Origin: an uncultured Clostridia bacterium | GTDB lineage: Bacteria > Bacillota > Clostridia > Lachnospirales > Lachnospiraceae | DNA: 41,975 nt | Direction of reading: 5' to 3' | Assembly: GCA_946405675.1 (NCBI GenBank) | Contig: CAMJIC010000001.1 | Coordinates: forward strand, 1 to 41,975 | Part shown: in pieces, positions 1 through 7,622 of the stretch | Numbering within the stretch: position 1 is the first letter of the stretch | Layout of the letters: every line of letters starts with the position of its first letter | Position numbers and translations under genes: made by a program | The notes under the pieces: generated by a model | Seen by the model: the letters and a program-made list of their open reading frames with translations, nothing else | What the model was told of the DNA's origin: nothing | Databases searched by the model: none

Positions 1-56
1 TAGCCTGACCAGCCGGGAAGTGGGCAGTTACGCTGGCGGGGGTGTGACTTGTTACG
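1..56. repeat. dispersed repeat block B at left edge
   Basis: The first 55 bases match, at roughly 80 percent by eye, the reverse complement of the last 54 bases of the window (41921-41975). The shared outer part begins TAGCCTGACC and the inner part reads GGTGTGACTTGT followed by TAC or AAC. Shorter relatives of the inner part (GTTACARGTYACACC when read the other way) lie at 2825-2846, 16981-17005, 24961-24990 and 32723-32743. All copies are intergenic. No gene is seen between this block and position 134. Confidence 0.7.
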
Positions 57-133
57 TGCCCGCTGGCAGAACAGCCAAGTTATGACTATAAATCCCTCAC
101 AGACAAAAGGCGCACCGAAAATCGCTGATACGT

Positions 134-520
134 TCATAGTTTTCGAATCAAACATTCCTTCCCCTGGAAAGCGAAGCCGTATTTCAGAATATTCTCCGCC
201 GGAATGCCCCGGGCCAGCAGATCCGCCTCATACTGCTTCTCTTCAATCTGCCTGAGCGCATTCTGAACCGTGTCCTCCAGCGTCTTCTCGCCACGTCTGG
301 CATTGAACACCTTAAATTCCAGTATGGCAGCCGGCTTTCCGGCCTCTTTCGGCTCCATCACCACATCGTACCGGCCATAGCCGCTTTCCCGGTTGGATGT
401 AATCACATAATCCCGGCTGTTTTCCGCCAGCAGTCCCAGCACCAGTCCATGGTAAAAATTCTCAGACAGCCTGACCGATGGATTTTTCCCACCGTCAAAG
501 GAGCTCATGGATGTCAGCAT
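134..520 (-). pseudogene. C-terminal remnant of AAA-ATPase/PD-(D/E)XK nuclease-like protein
   Basis: The 128 residues match the C-terminal end of the widespread Clostridia/Bacteroides family with an N-terminal AAA-ATPase-like domain (PF09820) and a C-terminal PD-(D/E)XK domain (PF08011, formerly DUF1703). Visible signature pieces are ENFYHGLVLGLL, SNRESGYGRYDVV and ILEFKVF; the D of GRYDVV and the E and K of LEFKV would be the nuclease residues. Full proteins run to about 500-570 aa, so the ATPase part and the start of the nuclease part are missing. No ribosome binding site stands before the first ATG (520), and upstream sequence soon becomes a terminator and a repeat. The family is often multicopy and its role is not well known. 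Most likely a decayed fragment, probably not translated; loss may be linked to the adjoining repeats. Confidence 0.8.
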
Positions 521-569
521 GATATCATGCCACTATTTTCCAGAAGCTTAATCTGCGCGTCTCCCTATG

Positions 570-598
570 AAAAAAAGCGAGACCATTATGATCCCGCT
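570..598 (-). terminator. rho-independent terminator of the mini-unit
   Basis: Read on the minus strand, a stem GCGGGA / TCTCGC (one G-T pair) with a nine-base loop is followed at once by seven T residues (570-576 on the plus strand as A). It begins directly after the stop codon of the small reading frame at 599-703, so it would end that short transcript. Confidence 0.6.
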
Positions 599-703
599 TC
601 ACGAACGGCTATCGTAACTGTTCAGAACCTGTTCTGAACAGTTACGCATCGGGCGATGCTTCGCATCCTGAATCGCCCGATGCCACTTAATATACACTTT
701 CAT
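599..703 (-). CDS. possible 34-aa peptide inside the 133-bp repeat
   Basis: A 34-codon frame starts at ATG 703, begins MKVYIKWHRA and ends at TGA 599-601. It has a GAGGG sequence upstream, but only about four bases from the ATG, which is short. A promoter-like pair lies upstream (758-787) and a terminator starts right after the stop, so all parts of a tiny gene are in order. The second repeat copy holds the matching frame (plus strand 6306-6371, 21 codons, beginning MKVYTKWHQA). Between the copies the changes over the shared stretch are mostly amino-acid changing, which argues against strong protein selection. The unit may instead make a structured RNA. Function unknown. Confidence 0.25.
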   Translation of the reverse strand: MKVYIKWHRAIQDAKHRPMRNCSEQVLNSYDSRS

Positions 704-746
704 ACGCCCTCAGCAGCAAGTGCTTCGGGCTGTCCTGAACAGTTAC
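614..746 (+). repeat. 133-bp composite palindromic repeat, copy 1
   Basis: It begins with a perfect 15-bp inverted repeat (arm GTAACTGTTCAGAAC, two-base spacer, 614-645), then a perfect 12-bp stem (GCATCGGGCGAT with ATCGCCCGATGC, 646-683), and ends CTGTCCTGAACAGTTAC, so the whole block is bounded by GTAAC/GTTAC. Copy 2 at 6263-6395 is inverted and exactly the same length, with 9 differences by my count (about 93 percent identity). Two of these form a compensatory pair in the first stem. A 50-bp part of the right half recurs at 30796-30845. No transposase is linked to it; it resembles REP/MITE-like non-autonomous elements. Confidence 0.85.
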
Positions 747-757
747 CGGCTATCTTC

Positions 758-787
758 ATTATAACGCCAGCCGTCTCTTCTTGTCAG
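758..787 (-). promoter_or_regulatory. putative sigma-A promoter into repeat copy 1
   Basis: On the minus strand CTGACA (782-787) and a perfect TATAAT (758-763) are 18 bp apart. Transcription would start near 751 and run through the 133-bp repeat to the terminator at 570-598, giving an RNA of about 180 nt. Confidence 0.45.
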
Positions 788-827
788 TGTTTTTATATAA
801 GCTTTTAAGGAACCAGTCTCTTGTGTC

Positions 828-2792
828 TCAGTCCGGGATGTCCGTCAGCACATCCAGCTGGAAGCCTTCCCACATATTCGCGTTCACGTTCCAGTCCCGA
901 AGGTCCGTCACGATCCGGTGGTAGAATGCCTGCCCGCCATGCACGATGTCATAAGTCCGGGCATCTCCGCGTGCCTCCAGGTGGCGTCCAAAGGAACAGT
1001 TCCGGATATCCGCCGCGCTGTAATCGTCCTGCGTCCCGTCCGGCCAGTATATATAAAACCTCGGAACCTGAGGCTCGGAAGAAAAGCGTACATCCCCCGC
1101 AAGCTCCAGGATCTTCCTCCCTGTCGGCTCATAACAGCACAGCACATGCGCATACCGCCATACCGTCCTGGTGAAATCGGAGACCCGGAACTGCATCAGC
1201 CAGCTCTCGTCCATGAGTCCGTTCCCGTCCTCCTTCGAAATGATCAGGACAATGGGGAACTGCCGCTCCGGATCCGAAATCGCCCGGGCGATCTCAGGCG
1301 CGTCCTCCAGCCGCAGGATCCTTCTCCTCCCTGAGCAGGGGATCGCGCTGTATACGCCGATGGTATCCACGATATTCTTATAAAAGCCCGGATAGGAGAA
1401 GTAGGTCGACTGCCGTTCCACCGTCGCGGAATCTCTGCGTTCCGGCTCTGCGTACCCGTTCAGGACCTTCAGCCAGATTCCCGTGCCCCCGACCTCGCTC
1501 AGCTGCGCTTCAGAATACCAGATCCTTCCTCCCACCTCCGGATCCATATGACGGACATGCACCTTCATCACATGCCGCTCCGGATGGTACTTTACCGTGA
1601 CATGGTATGCCAGAAGATCCGCATGGTAAGACTGCACCTCCTCCGGCATGCTCCGGAACAGGACACCATACTTCGACTGGATCCATTTCCAGATCATCTT
1701 CGCGCACTGGGCAAACACAAGCTCCGCGGAGGGTTCCCCCTCCATCTTCAGCCTACTTCCATCCACCCGCGTCTTCATCTGGAACGCAACCATGCGCCTC
1801 ATGGGACGGAGCTCATAATGCCGGGCTTCGGTCTCTGAGTCTTCCCGTCCATCATTGAAGACATCCGTCTGACGGAACACCTCCGTCAGTCTCTCATCAT
1901 GAAAGACGCTCTCATTCAACAGCGCAATGATCGTGTTGACATTGATGGGGACATGGCGGGTGCGCGACAAAAGCTGCCCGATCAGGATCTGTCTGGGGGT
2001 GCGGAAGATCTGCTTCGCCAGGTTATCCGAGCGGATCATATCCTCATTCAGGATCTGCTCTACTTCCGGATAGAGCTGCGCCTCCCCAAGCTTCAGGCGG
2101 AAATGGCTCTTGATCATGTCACTCCAACGCCCGGACTTGTAAAGCGCATGCCCCAGGTCCTCGAACAGGGTCACCATCGACTTATCGCACAGCTCCAGGG
2201 TCGCAAGGATCGAATTGAAGTAGCGGGAGAAGCCAGGATAATGGCTCCACAGCTCCTCTCCCTTGTACCTCATGTCATGCTCGACCTCATGCCAGCCCTC
2301 AAAAAACATGGTTTTGATCTGGATCTCAAAGGTATCATCGATACACATGTCCCATGTCCGGGGGGAGATCTCCGACTTCAGATACTCCGGCAGCCGGAAC
2401 ACGCCGTTGAGCTTCGCCGGCTTGAACTCATCCTCGCTGCGCTTGGAGGTCGACCATTCGATCACATCGAAGGTCTGCGCCATGATGTCCCTGCAGATAT
2501 CCACGTCATCATCGAAATATAGGTTGATCCTGACGCCGATCAGATCCTGCAGCTTATGCTCCTCGCTCAGATCCTTCAGTTCAAACTTACGCGCCATGGA
2601 CTGGGCGGTCTTTATCCTGGAAAAGCACCTGTAGTACAGGCCGCACTGCTCCAGCCGGTCACTGATGATCCTGCGCAGATCCTGCTCGACCACAGGCGGC
2701 ACCTTGACGCCTGCGGCCAGCTGTTCCTTCGTAAAGGAGGCAGGAACCGCCTCCCTAAGCAAATTGATGTTCTGTCTGTTGTAATCGTTCAT
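828..2792 (-). CDS. RelA/SpoT nucleotidyltransferase-domain protein with long unknown C-terminal region
   Basis: Residues about 40-200 form a RelA/SpoT-type (p)ppGpp synthetase domain: the ATP-site segment SRIKTAQSMARKF, LQDLIGVRI with the metal-binding Asp (D83), and FEIQIKT with the catalytic Glu (E156), followed by EVEHDMRY. There is no HD hydrolase, TGS or ACT domain. The usual NGYxSxH loop, whose Tyr stacks on the guanine of GDP/GTP, reads NGVFRLPEYL (from N129), so the Tyr is missing. The remaining 440 residues match no family I can name. Near the end a conserved-looking block runs from FPIVLIISKEDG through RYAHVLCCYEP to RFYIYWPDGTQ. At 654 aa it is far larger than small alarmone synthetases of about 210-260 aa. 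The likely role is a stand-alone pyrophosphokinase, either alarmone synthesis or a toxin/defence-type enzyme; the acceptor is uncertain. It follows the TPR gene after 136 bp that hold a B+A repeat. Confidence 0.85.
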   Translation of the reverse strand: MNDYNRQNINLLREAVPASFTKEQLAAGVKVPPVVEQDLRRIISDRLEQCGLYYRCFSRIKTAQSMARKFELKDLSEEHKLQDLIGVRINLYFDDDVDICRDIMAQTFDVIEWSTSKRSEDEFKPAKLNGVFRLPEYLKSEISPRTWDMCIDDTFEIQIKTMFFEGWHEVEHDMRYKGEELWSHYPGFSRYFNSILATLELCDKSMVTLFEDLGHALYKSGRWSDMIKSHFRLKLGEAQLYPEVEQILNEDMIRSDNLAKQIFRTPRQILIGQLLSRTRHVPINVNTIIALLNESVFHDERLTEVFRQTDVFNDGREDSETEARHYELRPMRRMVAFQMKTRVDGSRLKMEGEPSAELVFAQCAKMIWKWIQSKYGVLFRSMPEEVQSYHADLLAYHVTVKYHPERHVMKVHVRHMDPEVGGRIWYSEAQLSEVGGTGIWLKVLNGYAEPERRDSATVERQSTYFSYPGFYKNIVDTIGVYSAIPCSGRRRILRLEDAPEIARAISDPERQFPIVLIISKEDGNGLMDESWLMQFRVSDFTRTVWRYAHVLCCYEPTGRKILELAGDVRFSSEPQVPRFYIYWPDGTQDDYSAADIRNCSFGRHLEARGDARTYDIVHGGQAFYHRIVTDLRDWNVNANMWEGFQLDVLTDIPD

Positions 2793-2824
2793 TTTCCGTT
2801 CCTGTTCCAGGAGCTGAAACCATC

Positions 2825-2912
2825 GTTACAGGCCGCGCCCCACTGGCAGGAGGATGACATATAACAAACGCTCTGCGCAGACAGCTGTTCAGAACCTGTC
2901 CTGAACAGTGAC
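2825..2912. repeat. B block plus A palindrome between TPR and RelA-like genes
   Basis: A degenerate B block (GTTACAGGCCGCGCCCC, 2825 onward) is followed by the A palindrome, CTGTTCAGAAC then CT then GTCCTGAACAG at 2885-2908, with one mismatch in the stem. The palindrome lies just after the TPR gene stop but has no T-run, so it is not a standard terminator. Confidence 0.6.
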
Positions 2913-2928
2913 CTTTGCCTGCAGCTCC

Positions 2929-4797
2929 TTACTGATACACTGGGTTCCCATACATATCGTATCCCTGCCCGGTTGTGGGATCCGTCCATGCAATCTGAGG
3001 AGTGGAGGTTCCACTGCCGCTCGTGTATACCGGATTTCCATACATATCATATCCCTGCCCGGTTGTCGGATCCGTCCATGCAATCTGCGGAGTGGAGGTT
3101 CCACTGCCGCTCGTGTATACCGGATTTCCATACATATCATATCCCTGCCCGGTTGTCGGATCCGTCCATGCAATGGCATTCGAACTCTGGTTTGTGCCTG
3201 AATATATCTCAATATCGTTTTGTGTCTGTGTACCGGCGGAAGTTCCGGAGGACGTACCGGAGGATGCGCCGGAGGATGCGCCGGAGGATGCGCCGGAAGA
3301 CGGTGCCGCAGCGCCGTTTGCATCCATGGAAGCCGCGCCCTGGGACGCGGACTGGCCGGATGTGCCCTGGTTCGAACCGCTTCCCATGTATGGGGCTACC
3401 ATCGCGGCGGAATCCGGATAACGATTCGAGAAATCCTGGAAGACCTCATCCGCTCTCTGGCTGTCTCCCGCGTTCAGGTATGCAAAACCAAGGTAATACA
3501 GCGCGTCATAGTATCGGTCGCTCTTTCCGGTCTCATCCGAATCAATGGCCATCTGGAGCTGTTTTGCCGCTTCCTCATAGTTGCCTGCCACATATGCGGT
3601 GGTGCCCTCTGTATAATACTGGTTGAACAATGCATCCCCGACCATGGCAGTCAGGTCATCATACAGCTGTTTTCCTTCCGCGTCGAAGTCCTCTCCCTTC
3701 AGTTTGCCCAGCGCCTCTACCGTTTTGGTCTGGTCGCCCTTCACATAAAGATCCGCCACCTTCAGAAGCTCCGTATAGGAGTTGACACGGTCATTGGCAG
3801 TCTGTGCTTCCTTTTTGGCAGTTTCTATATTCGCATTCGCGGTATCGACTTCATCCTGCATGTCCTGAATGGTCGCCGTAATGGTGGCAAGGGACGTGTT
3901 CGCGTCCGCCACCTGCTTGTTTGCCTTGTCATTTGCCCCCTGCCGGATCGCCGGGACGGTCAGGAACCAGACGATCGCGGCCCCCAGCAGGATGCCCAGC
4001 ATGATATTGATAAAGGTTGCCACGGTGGAGCTGTCGCGGAATGTGGTAGGGGCGATGATTACATCGTTCCCGCTCACATACCTGAGGGAGATCTCCCTGG
4101 GCTTTTCCGGAGGCATATCCTCCGCAAGGGGCGAACTGCGCTCTACTTTGGGCCTTTGGCGGCGCCCGAACAACGAGGTCTTCCCTGTCACCTCCTCCAC
4201 CTCCGTGAGGAAGCGGAGCGTCGTTGTGTTGGTATTGTCAATGCGCGCTGCCTTTCTGAGCAGTCCTCTTGCCCTCTCCCACTGATCCGTATGCATGTAT
4301 CCAAGGGCAAGCAGCTGATGGGCGCGCACGAATTTCGGATTCTGGCTGACGACCTTCCTAAGCTGGATCAGAGCCATATCCTCATTCCCCTGTTTCAGGT
4401 AGGTCAGGCTCTGGTTATACTTGCGGATCGCCGTGTTGTACTGGTCAAGCCTCATCTTGGAGCCCTGAAGTGCCTTGATATAGCCGGATGCCAGGTTGTC
4501 TGTACCCTTCAGGTTATTGCTGATGACCCACTCCACAAGGGCATTGACCACCTCACCGGTCTCAAAATAGCATAATCCCAGAAGGTTCCGGGCATCTGTA
4601 TTCTCTTTGTTGAATTTCAAAGACCGCTTCAGGCAGGAGATCGCGCCCGACAGATCCCTGACCTGTGCCTTCTCAAGACCCTGGTTATACAGAAGATTGG
4701 AGATCCGGATGATCCTCCTCGGGAGCGTCAGGTCTGCTCCGCAGATCCGGCAGTATTCCTCTGACTGTGCGGATGCCCCGCAGTAGATGCACTTCAT
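2929..4797 (-). CDS. zinc-ribbon, TPR membrane protein with 30-residue repeat tail
   Basis: Residues 1-25 hold a four-Cys zinc ribbon (C3, C6, C16, C19). TPR-like helices follow at about 33-200 (for example SGAISCLKRSLKFN and RAHQLLALGYMHTDQWERA). One membrane helix lies at about 262-284 (MLGILLGAAIVWFLTVP). Beyond it come an A/T/D/N-rich coiled coil (about 290-345), further TPR-like helices (385-460), a Ser/Gly/Ala linker with SSGA/SSGT units, and two full plus one partial copies of a 30-residue unit containing AWTDPTTGQGYDMYGNPVY (542-621). The N-terminus should be cytoplasmic and the tail outside. AGGAG stands before the ATG, which overlaps the stop of the 54-aa gene (ATGA). Related zinc-ribbon/TPR proteins occur in Clostridia, but I know no assigned function. 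A scaffold that binds protein partners on both membrane faces is an inference. Confidence 0.85.
   Translation of the reverse strand: MKCIYCGASAQSEEYCRICGADLTLPRRIIRISNLLYNQGLEKAQVRDLSGAISCLKRSLKFNKENTDARNLLGLCYFETGEVVNALVEWVISNNLKGTDNLASGYIKALQGSKMRLDQYNTAIRKYNQSLTYLKQGNEDMALIQLRKVVSQNPKFVRAHQLLALGYMHTDQWERARGLLRKAARIDNTNTTTLRFLTEVEEVTGKTSLFGRRQRPKVERSSPLAEDMPPEKPREISLRYVSGNDVIIAPTTFRDSSTVATFINIMLGILLGAAIVWFLTVPAIRQGANDKANKQVADANTSLATITATIQDMQDEVDTANANIETAKKEAQTANDRVNSYTELLKVADLYVKGDQTKTVEALGKLKGEDFDAEGKQLYDDLTAMVGDALFNQYYTEGTTAYVAGNYEEAAKQLQMAIDSDETGKSDRYYDALYYLGFAYLNAGDSQRADEVFQDFSNRYPDSAAMVAPYMGSGSNQGTSGQSASQGAASMDANGAAAPSSGASSGASSGASSGTSSGTSAGTQTQNDIEIYSGTNQSSNAIAWTDPTTGQGYDMYGNPVYTSGSGTSTPQIAWTDPTTGQGYDMYGNPVYTSGSGTSTPQIAWTDPTTGQGYDMYGNPVYQ
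2935..3174 (-). repeat. 90-bp coding tandem repeat, 2.7 copies
   Basis: Two full and one partial 90-bp units encode the 30-residue C-terminal repeats of the TPR protein. The copies are nearly identical at the DNA level, which suggests recent duplication and possible length variation between strains. Confidence 0.85.
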
Positions 4798-4958
4798 TTT
4801 CCGCTCCTGCCCTTTTTCTTACGCTCCTTCTCGTCACGCATCATTTCTTTGAGGATATCCGTCACATCAGTGAGGTCACGGCTGTAGATCGCGTCCTCCG
4901 CCTCATTCACATCCATGCTCGGATGGAATTTCTTCAGTTCCTCTTCATAGTTCAGCAT
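4794..4958 (-). CDS. 54-aa conserved-context small protein
   Basis: ATG at 4956-4958, stop TGA at 4794-4796. The start lies inside the last codons of folC (stop 4945-4947), so the genes overlap by 14 bp; its stop overlaps the ATG of the TPR gene (ATGA). This double overlap points to translational coupling and a real gene. The protein begins MLNYEEELKKFHPSMD, is acidic in the middle, and ends in a basic stretch (RDEKERKKKGRSGK). No Cys, no membrane helix. Context suggests it works with the TPR protein. No family recognised. Confidence 0.7.
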   Translation of the reverse strand: MLNYEEELKKFHPSMDVNEAEDAIYSRDLTDVTDILKEMMRDEKERKKKGRSGK

Positions 4959-6228
4959 ATTGTATTTCTCCGATCAGATACAGGGAGCCCACGCAGAAAA
5001 GGACTCCATCCCCCTTATTACGGCAGGCTGTCTCGTAGGCCTGCCTTGCATCCTGCACACACATAACGCTGCCCTGGCCGGATGCAAGAAATTCCCCTGC
5101 CAGTATCTGAGGATCCAGCTTCCTGCCGCCTCCTGCCGTTGTCACGATGATGCTCTCATACCGCACGCCATCGCAAAGCTCGCGTACCATCTCCCCATGA
5201 TCCTTGTCCGACACAACGGCAGTCAGAAGGTGCACCTTCCTTGTCCGGGCGGTCCGCCGGATCTCCCGCGCGATCTCCCGTATCCCGTCCGGATTATGCG
5301 CTCCGTCCAGGTACACATCCTTATGGATCTGTTCCATGCGTCCCGGCCACTTCGTATGCGCGACGGCGCTTTTCACCGCTTCCTCCTTCACTCCCAGAGA
5401 AAGCGCGCACAGCGCGGCCAGGCATGCATTTTCAGCCTGATATGCCGCGTTGAAGGGCACTGCCAGATCCAGCGCACGCCCATCCTGCATGGTGAGCCTG
5501 ACCTTGATGGCTCCCTCCGTTCTTTCCAGGATCCGGTATGCTTCCTTCTCCAGGGGAACGGGGATTGCTTTCATCCGCATACATGTTTCCCGGATCACGC
5601 CGGCGCTGGCAGGATCCTTCGCGCTGTAGATACAGGGCACCCCCTTCCGGATGATCCCTGCCTTCTCAGAGGCGATCTGTTCCACGGTATCCCCAAGGTA
5701 TTTCGTATGATCCAGGCCAATCGAGGTGATGACCTCAGCCTCAGCACTCCTGATCGTATTGGTCGCGTCCAGCCTTCCGCCCAGCCCGGTCTCACAAATC
5801 AGAAGATCGATCTTCTGTTCCTCGAACCAGCACATGGCCATGGCAAACAGTGATTCAAAATAGGTCGGCTCCTGTCCGCCTTCCTCCTTCAGGATGCTGA
5901 CAGCATGTGAGACACGCCAAAATGCCTTCCGGAAATCCTCATCCGGGATCATGCGCCCATTGATCTGCATCCGCTCATTGATCCGGACCAGGTGCGGCGA
6001 CGTGAACAGCCCCGTTTTGAGCCCTGTCTCCTGGAAAATGCGTGCGAGAAAGGCGCATGTGCTGCCTTTTCCATTGGTTCCCGCTATATGGATCACCTTG
6101 AACCGCTCCTCAGGGTGTCCCAGAAGCTCCATCAGATGCCTTGTGTTGGCCGGTTCGTTTTTTTTTGTAAACAGAGGAAGCTCCATCAGGTACCTGACCA
6201 CTTCCCCGTAGCTTTTCATTTCATTCAT
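4945..6228 (-). CDS. folC: folylpolyglutamate synthase / dihydrofolate synthase
   Basis: This cytoplasmic Mur-ligase-family enzyme adds glutamate to dihydropteroate or tetrahydrofolate with ATP, in folate biosynthesis and retention. Visible landmarks are the P-loop AGTNGKGST (about residues 49-57), the conserved ICETGLGGRLDATN and GLDHTKYLGDTVEQIASEKAGI segments, and LDGAHNPDG in the C-terminal domain. Its 427 aa is the usual length. AAGGA stands seven bases before the ATG. It lies downstream of rpoD, separated by the 133-bp repeat copy 2, and overlaps the 54-aa gene. Confidence 0.95.
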   Translation of the reverse strand: MNEMKSYGEVVRYLMELPLFTKKNEPANTRHLMELLGHPEERFKVIHIAGTNGKGSTCAFLARIFQETGLKTGLFTSPHLVRINERMQINGRMIPDEDFRKAFWRVSHAVSILKEEGGQEPTYFESLFAMAMCWFEEQKIDLLICETGLGGRLDATNTIRSAEAEVITSIGLDHTKYLGDTVEQIASEKAGIIRKGVPCIYSAKDPASAGVIRETCMRMKAIPVPLEKEAYRILERTEGAIKVRLTMQDGRALDLAVPFNAAYQAENACLAALCALSLGVKEEAVKSAVAHTKWPGRMEQIHKDVYLDGAHNPDGIREIAREIRRTARTRKVHLLTAVVSDKDHGEMVRELCDGVRYESIIVTTAGGGRKLDPQILAGEFLASGQGSVMCVQDARQAYETACRNKGDGVLFCVGSLYLIGEIQYAEL

Positions 6229-6262
6229 CCATCCTTACCATTGATATCAAGGATCTGTCAGT

Positions 6263-6395
6263 GTAACTGTTCAGGACAGCCTGAAGCACTTGCTGCTGAG
6301 GGCGTATGAAAGTGTACACTAAGTGGCATCAGGCAATTCAGGATGCGGAGCATCGCCCGATACGTAACTGATCAGAACAGGTTCTGATCAGTTAC
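6263..6395 (-). repeat. 133-bp composite palindromic repeat, copy 2
   Basis: This is the inverted copy of 614-746, same length, filling almost the whole gap between the rpoD stop and folC. Read on the minus strand, the first palindrome has arm GTAACTGATCAGAAC: the T-A pair of copy 1 at arm position 8 has become A-T on both sides, so the stem stays perfect. In the second stem three C-to-T changes give only G-U pairs in this sense but A-C mismatches in the other, consistent with selection on an RNA read in the rpoD direction. It starts three bases after the rpoD stop and lacks a T-run. Confidence 0.85.
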
Positions 6396-6398
6396 CTG

Positions 6399-7589
6399 TC
6401 AGTTCAGGAAATCCTTCAGACGCTTGGAACGGCTGGGATGCCTGAGCTTTCTGAGTGCCTTTGCCTCGATCTGGCGGATACGTTCCCTGGTTACGTTAAA
6501 TTCCTTTCCAACCTCTTCCAGTGTCCTGGCCCGTCCGTCTTCCAGTCCAAAGCGCAGCTTCACAACCTGGCGCTCCCTGTCGGTCAGGGACTCCAGCGCA
6601 TTGGCCAGCTCCTCACGGAGCATGGAAAACGTCGCGCTGTCCGCCGGGGAGAGCGCCGTATCGTCTTCTATAAAGTCTCCCAGATGGGAATCGTCCTCCT
6701 CTCCGATGGGCGTATCCAGTGACACCGGATCCCTGGAGATCTTCAGGACCTCCCGCACCCTTGCGGCCGGAACGCCAAGGCGATCCGCCACCTCCTCTGG
6801 GGTCGGTTCCCTGCCCAGCTCCTGCAAAAGCTGACGTGTCATACGCAAGGTCTTGTTGATCGTTTCCACCATATGCACCGGTACACGGATCGTACGCCCG
6901 GTATCCGCGATCCCCCTCGTGATCGCCTGGCGGATCCACCAGGTTGCGTAGGTTGAAAACTTATAGCCCTTGGTATAGTCGAATTTATCCACGGCCTTCA
7001 TCAGGCCCATGTTTCCTTCCTGAATCAGATCCAGGAAAGGCATGCCGCGTCCAACATATTTCTTCGCGATGGAAACGACAAGACGAAGGTTCGCCTCCGT
7101 CAGGGCTCTCTTTGCCTCGGTGTCCCCCGCTTCCACGCGCATGGCGAGGTCTACCTCCTGATCGGATGTCAGAAGAGGCACATTTCCGATCTCCTTGAGG
7201 TACATGCGGACGGGATCTTCCGTTGAGACGCCTTCCAGTACCTCTGAGGTCTCTTCAATGCGGACTTCTTCCACCTCTCCGATCTCCTCAAGGGCTCCGT
7301 CCTCATCCTCCAGCAGGTCATCACCCGGATCGATCAGGATATCATCATCTGAATGCGTCTGCATGCCGTCCCTTGCCGAATCCTCCCCGGGGCCGCTCCC
7401 CTGCGTGATGATAATATTCTGGCCCTTCAGATAATCATAGATGCCCTCGATATCATCCACCGGAAGATTCATGCCTTCAAAGGCAACCGAAATCTCATCG
7501 ATATCGATCGTTCCTTTATTGTTCTTCGCTTTTTCAACCAGTTTCCGAAGTGTTTCCAGAAAAATAGCCTGTGGGTCTTTTTCACTCAT
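6399..7589 (-). CDS. rpoD: primary sigma factor (sigma-70/sigma-A)
   Basis: This housekeeping sigma subunit directs RNA polymerase to -35/-10 promoters. The N-terminal region 1.1-like domain (about 1-60) is followed by an acidic linker, region 1.2 (DPVRMYLKEIGNVPLL), region 2 (ANLRLVVSIAKKYVGRGMPF, DLIQEGNMGLMKAVDKFD, FSTYATWWIRQAI), region 3 (PVHMVETINK) and region 4 with the helix-turn-helix (EEVGKEFNVTRERIRQIE). At 396 aa it is typical for Clostridia. The usual neighbour dnaG is absent; instead clpX lies 33 bp upstream. The gene is followed immediately by the 133-bp repeat. Confidence 0.97.
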   Translation of the reverse strand: MSEKDPQAIFLETLRKLVEKAKNNKGTIDIDEISVAFEGMNLPVDDIEGIYDYLKGQNIIITQGSGPGEDSARDGMQTHSDDDILIDPGDDLLEDEDGALEEIGEVEEVRIEETSEVLEGVSTEDPVRMYLKEIGNVPLLTSDQEVDLAMRVEAGDTEAKRALTEANLRLVVSIAKKYVGRGMPFLDLIQEGNMGLMKAVDKFDYTKGYKFSTYATWWIRQAITRGIADTGRTIRVPVHMVETINKTLRMTRQLLQELGREPTPEEVADRLGVPAARVREVLKISRDPVSLDTPIGEEDDSHLGDFIEDDTALSPADSATFSMLREELANALESLTDRERQVVKLRFGLEDGRARTLEEVGKEFNVTRERIRQIEAKALRKLRHPSRSKRLKDFLN

Positions 7590-7622
7590 AAAATGTCCTG
7601 CTCCCTTTCACCACTGATCTTT

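Noticed and set aside
3220..4575. 451-aa plus-strand open frame
   Set aside because: It lies antisense to the TPR membrane protein and has no binding site or recognisable domain.
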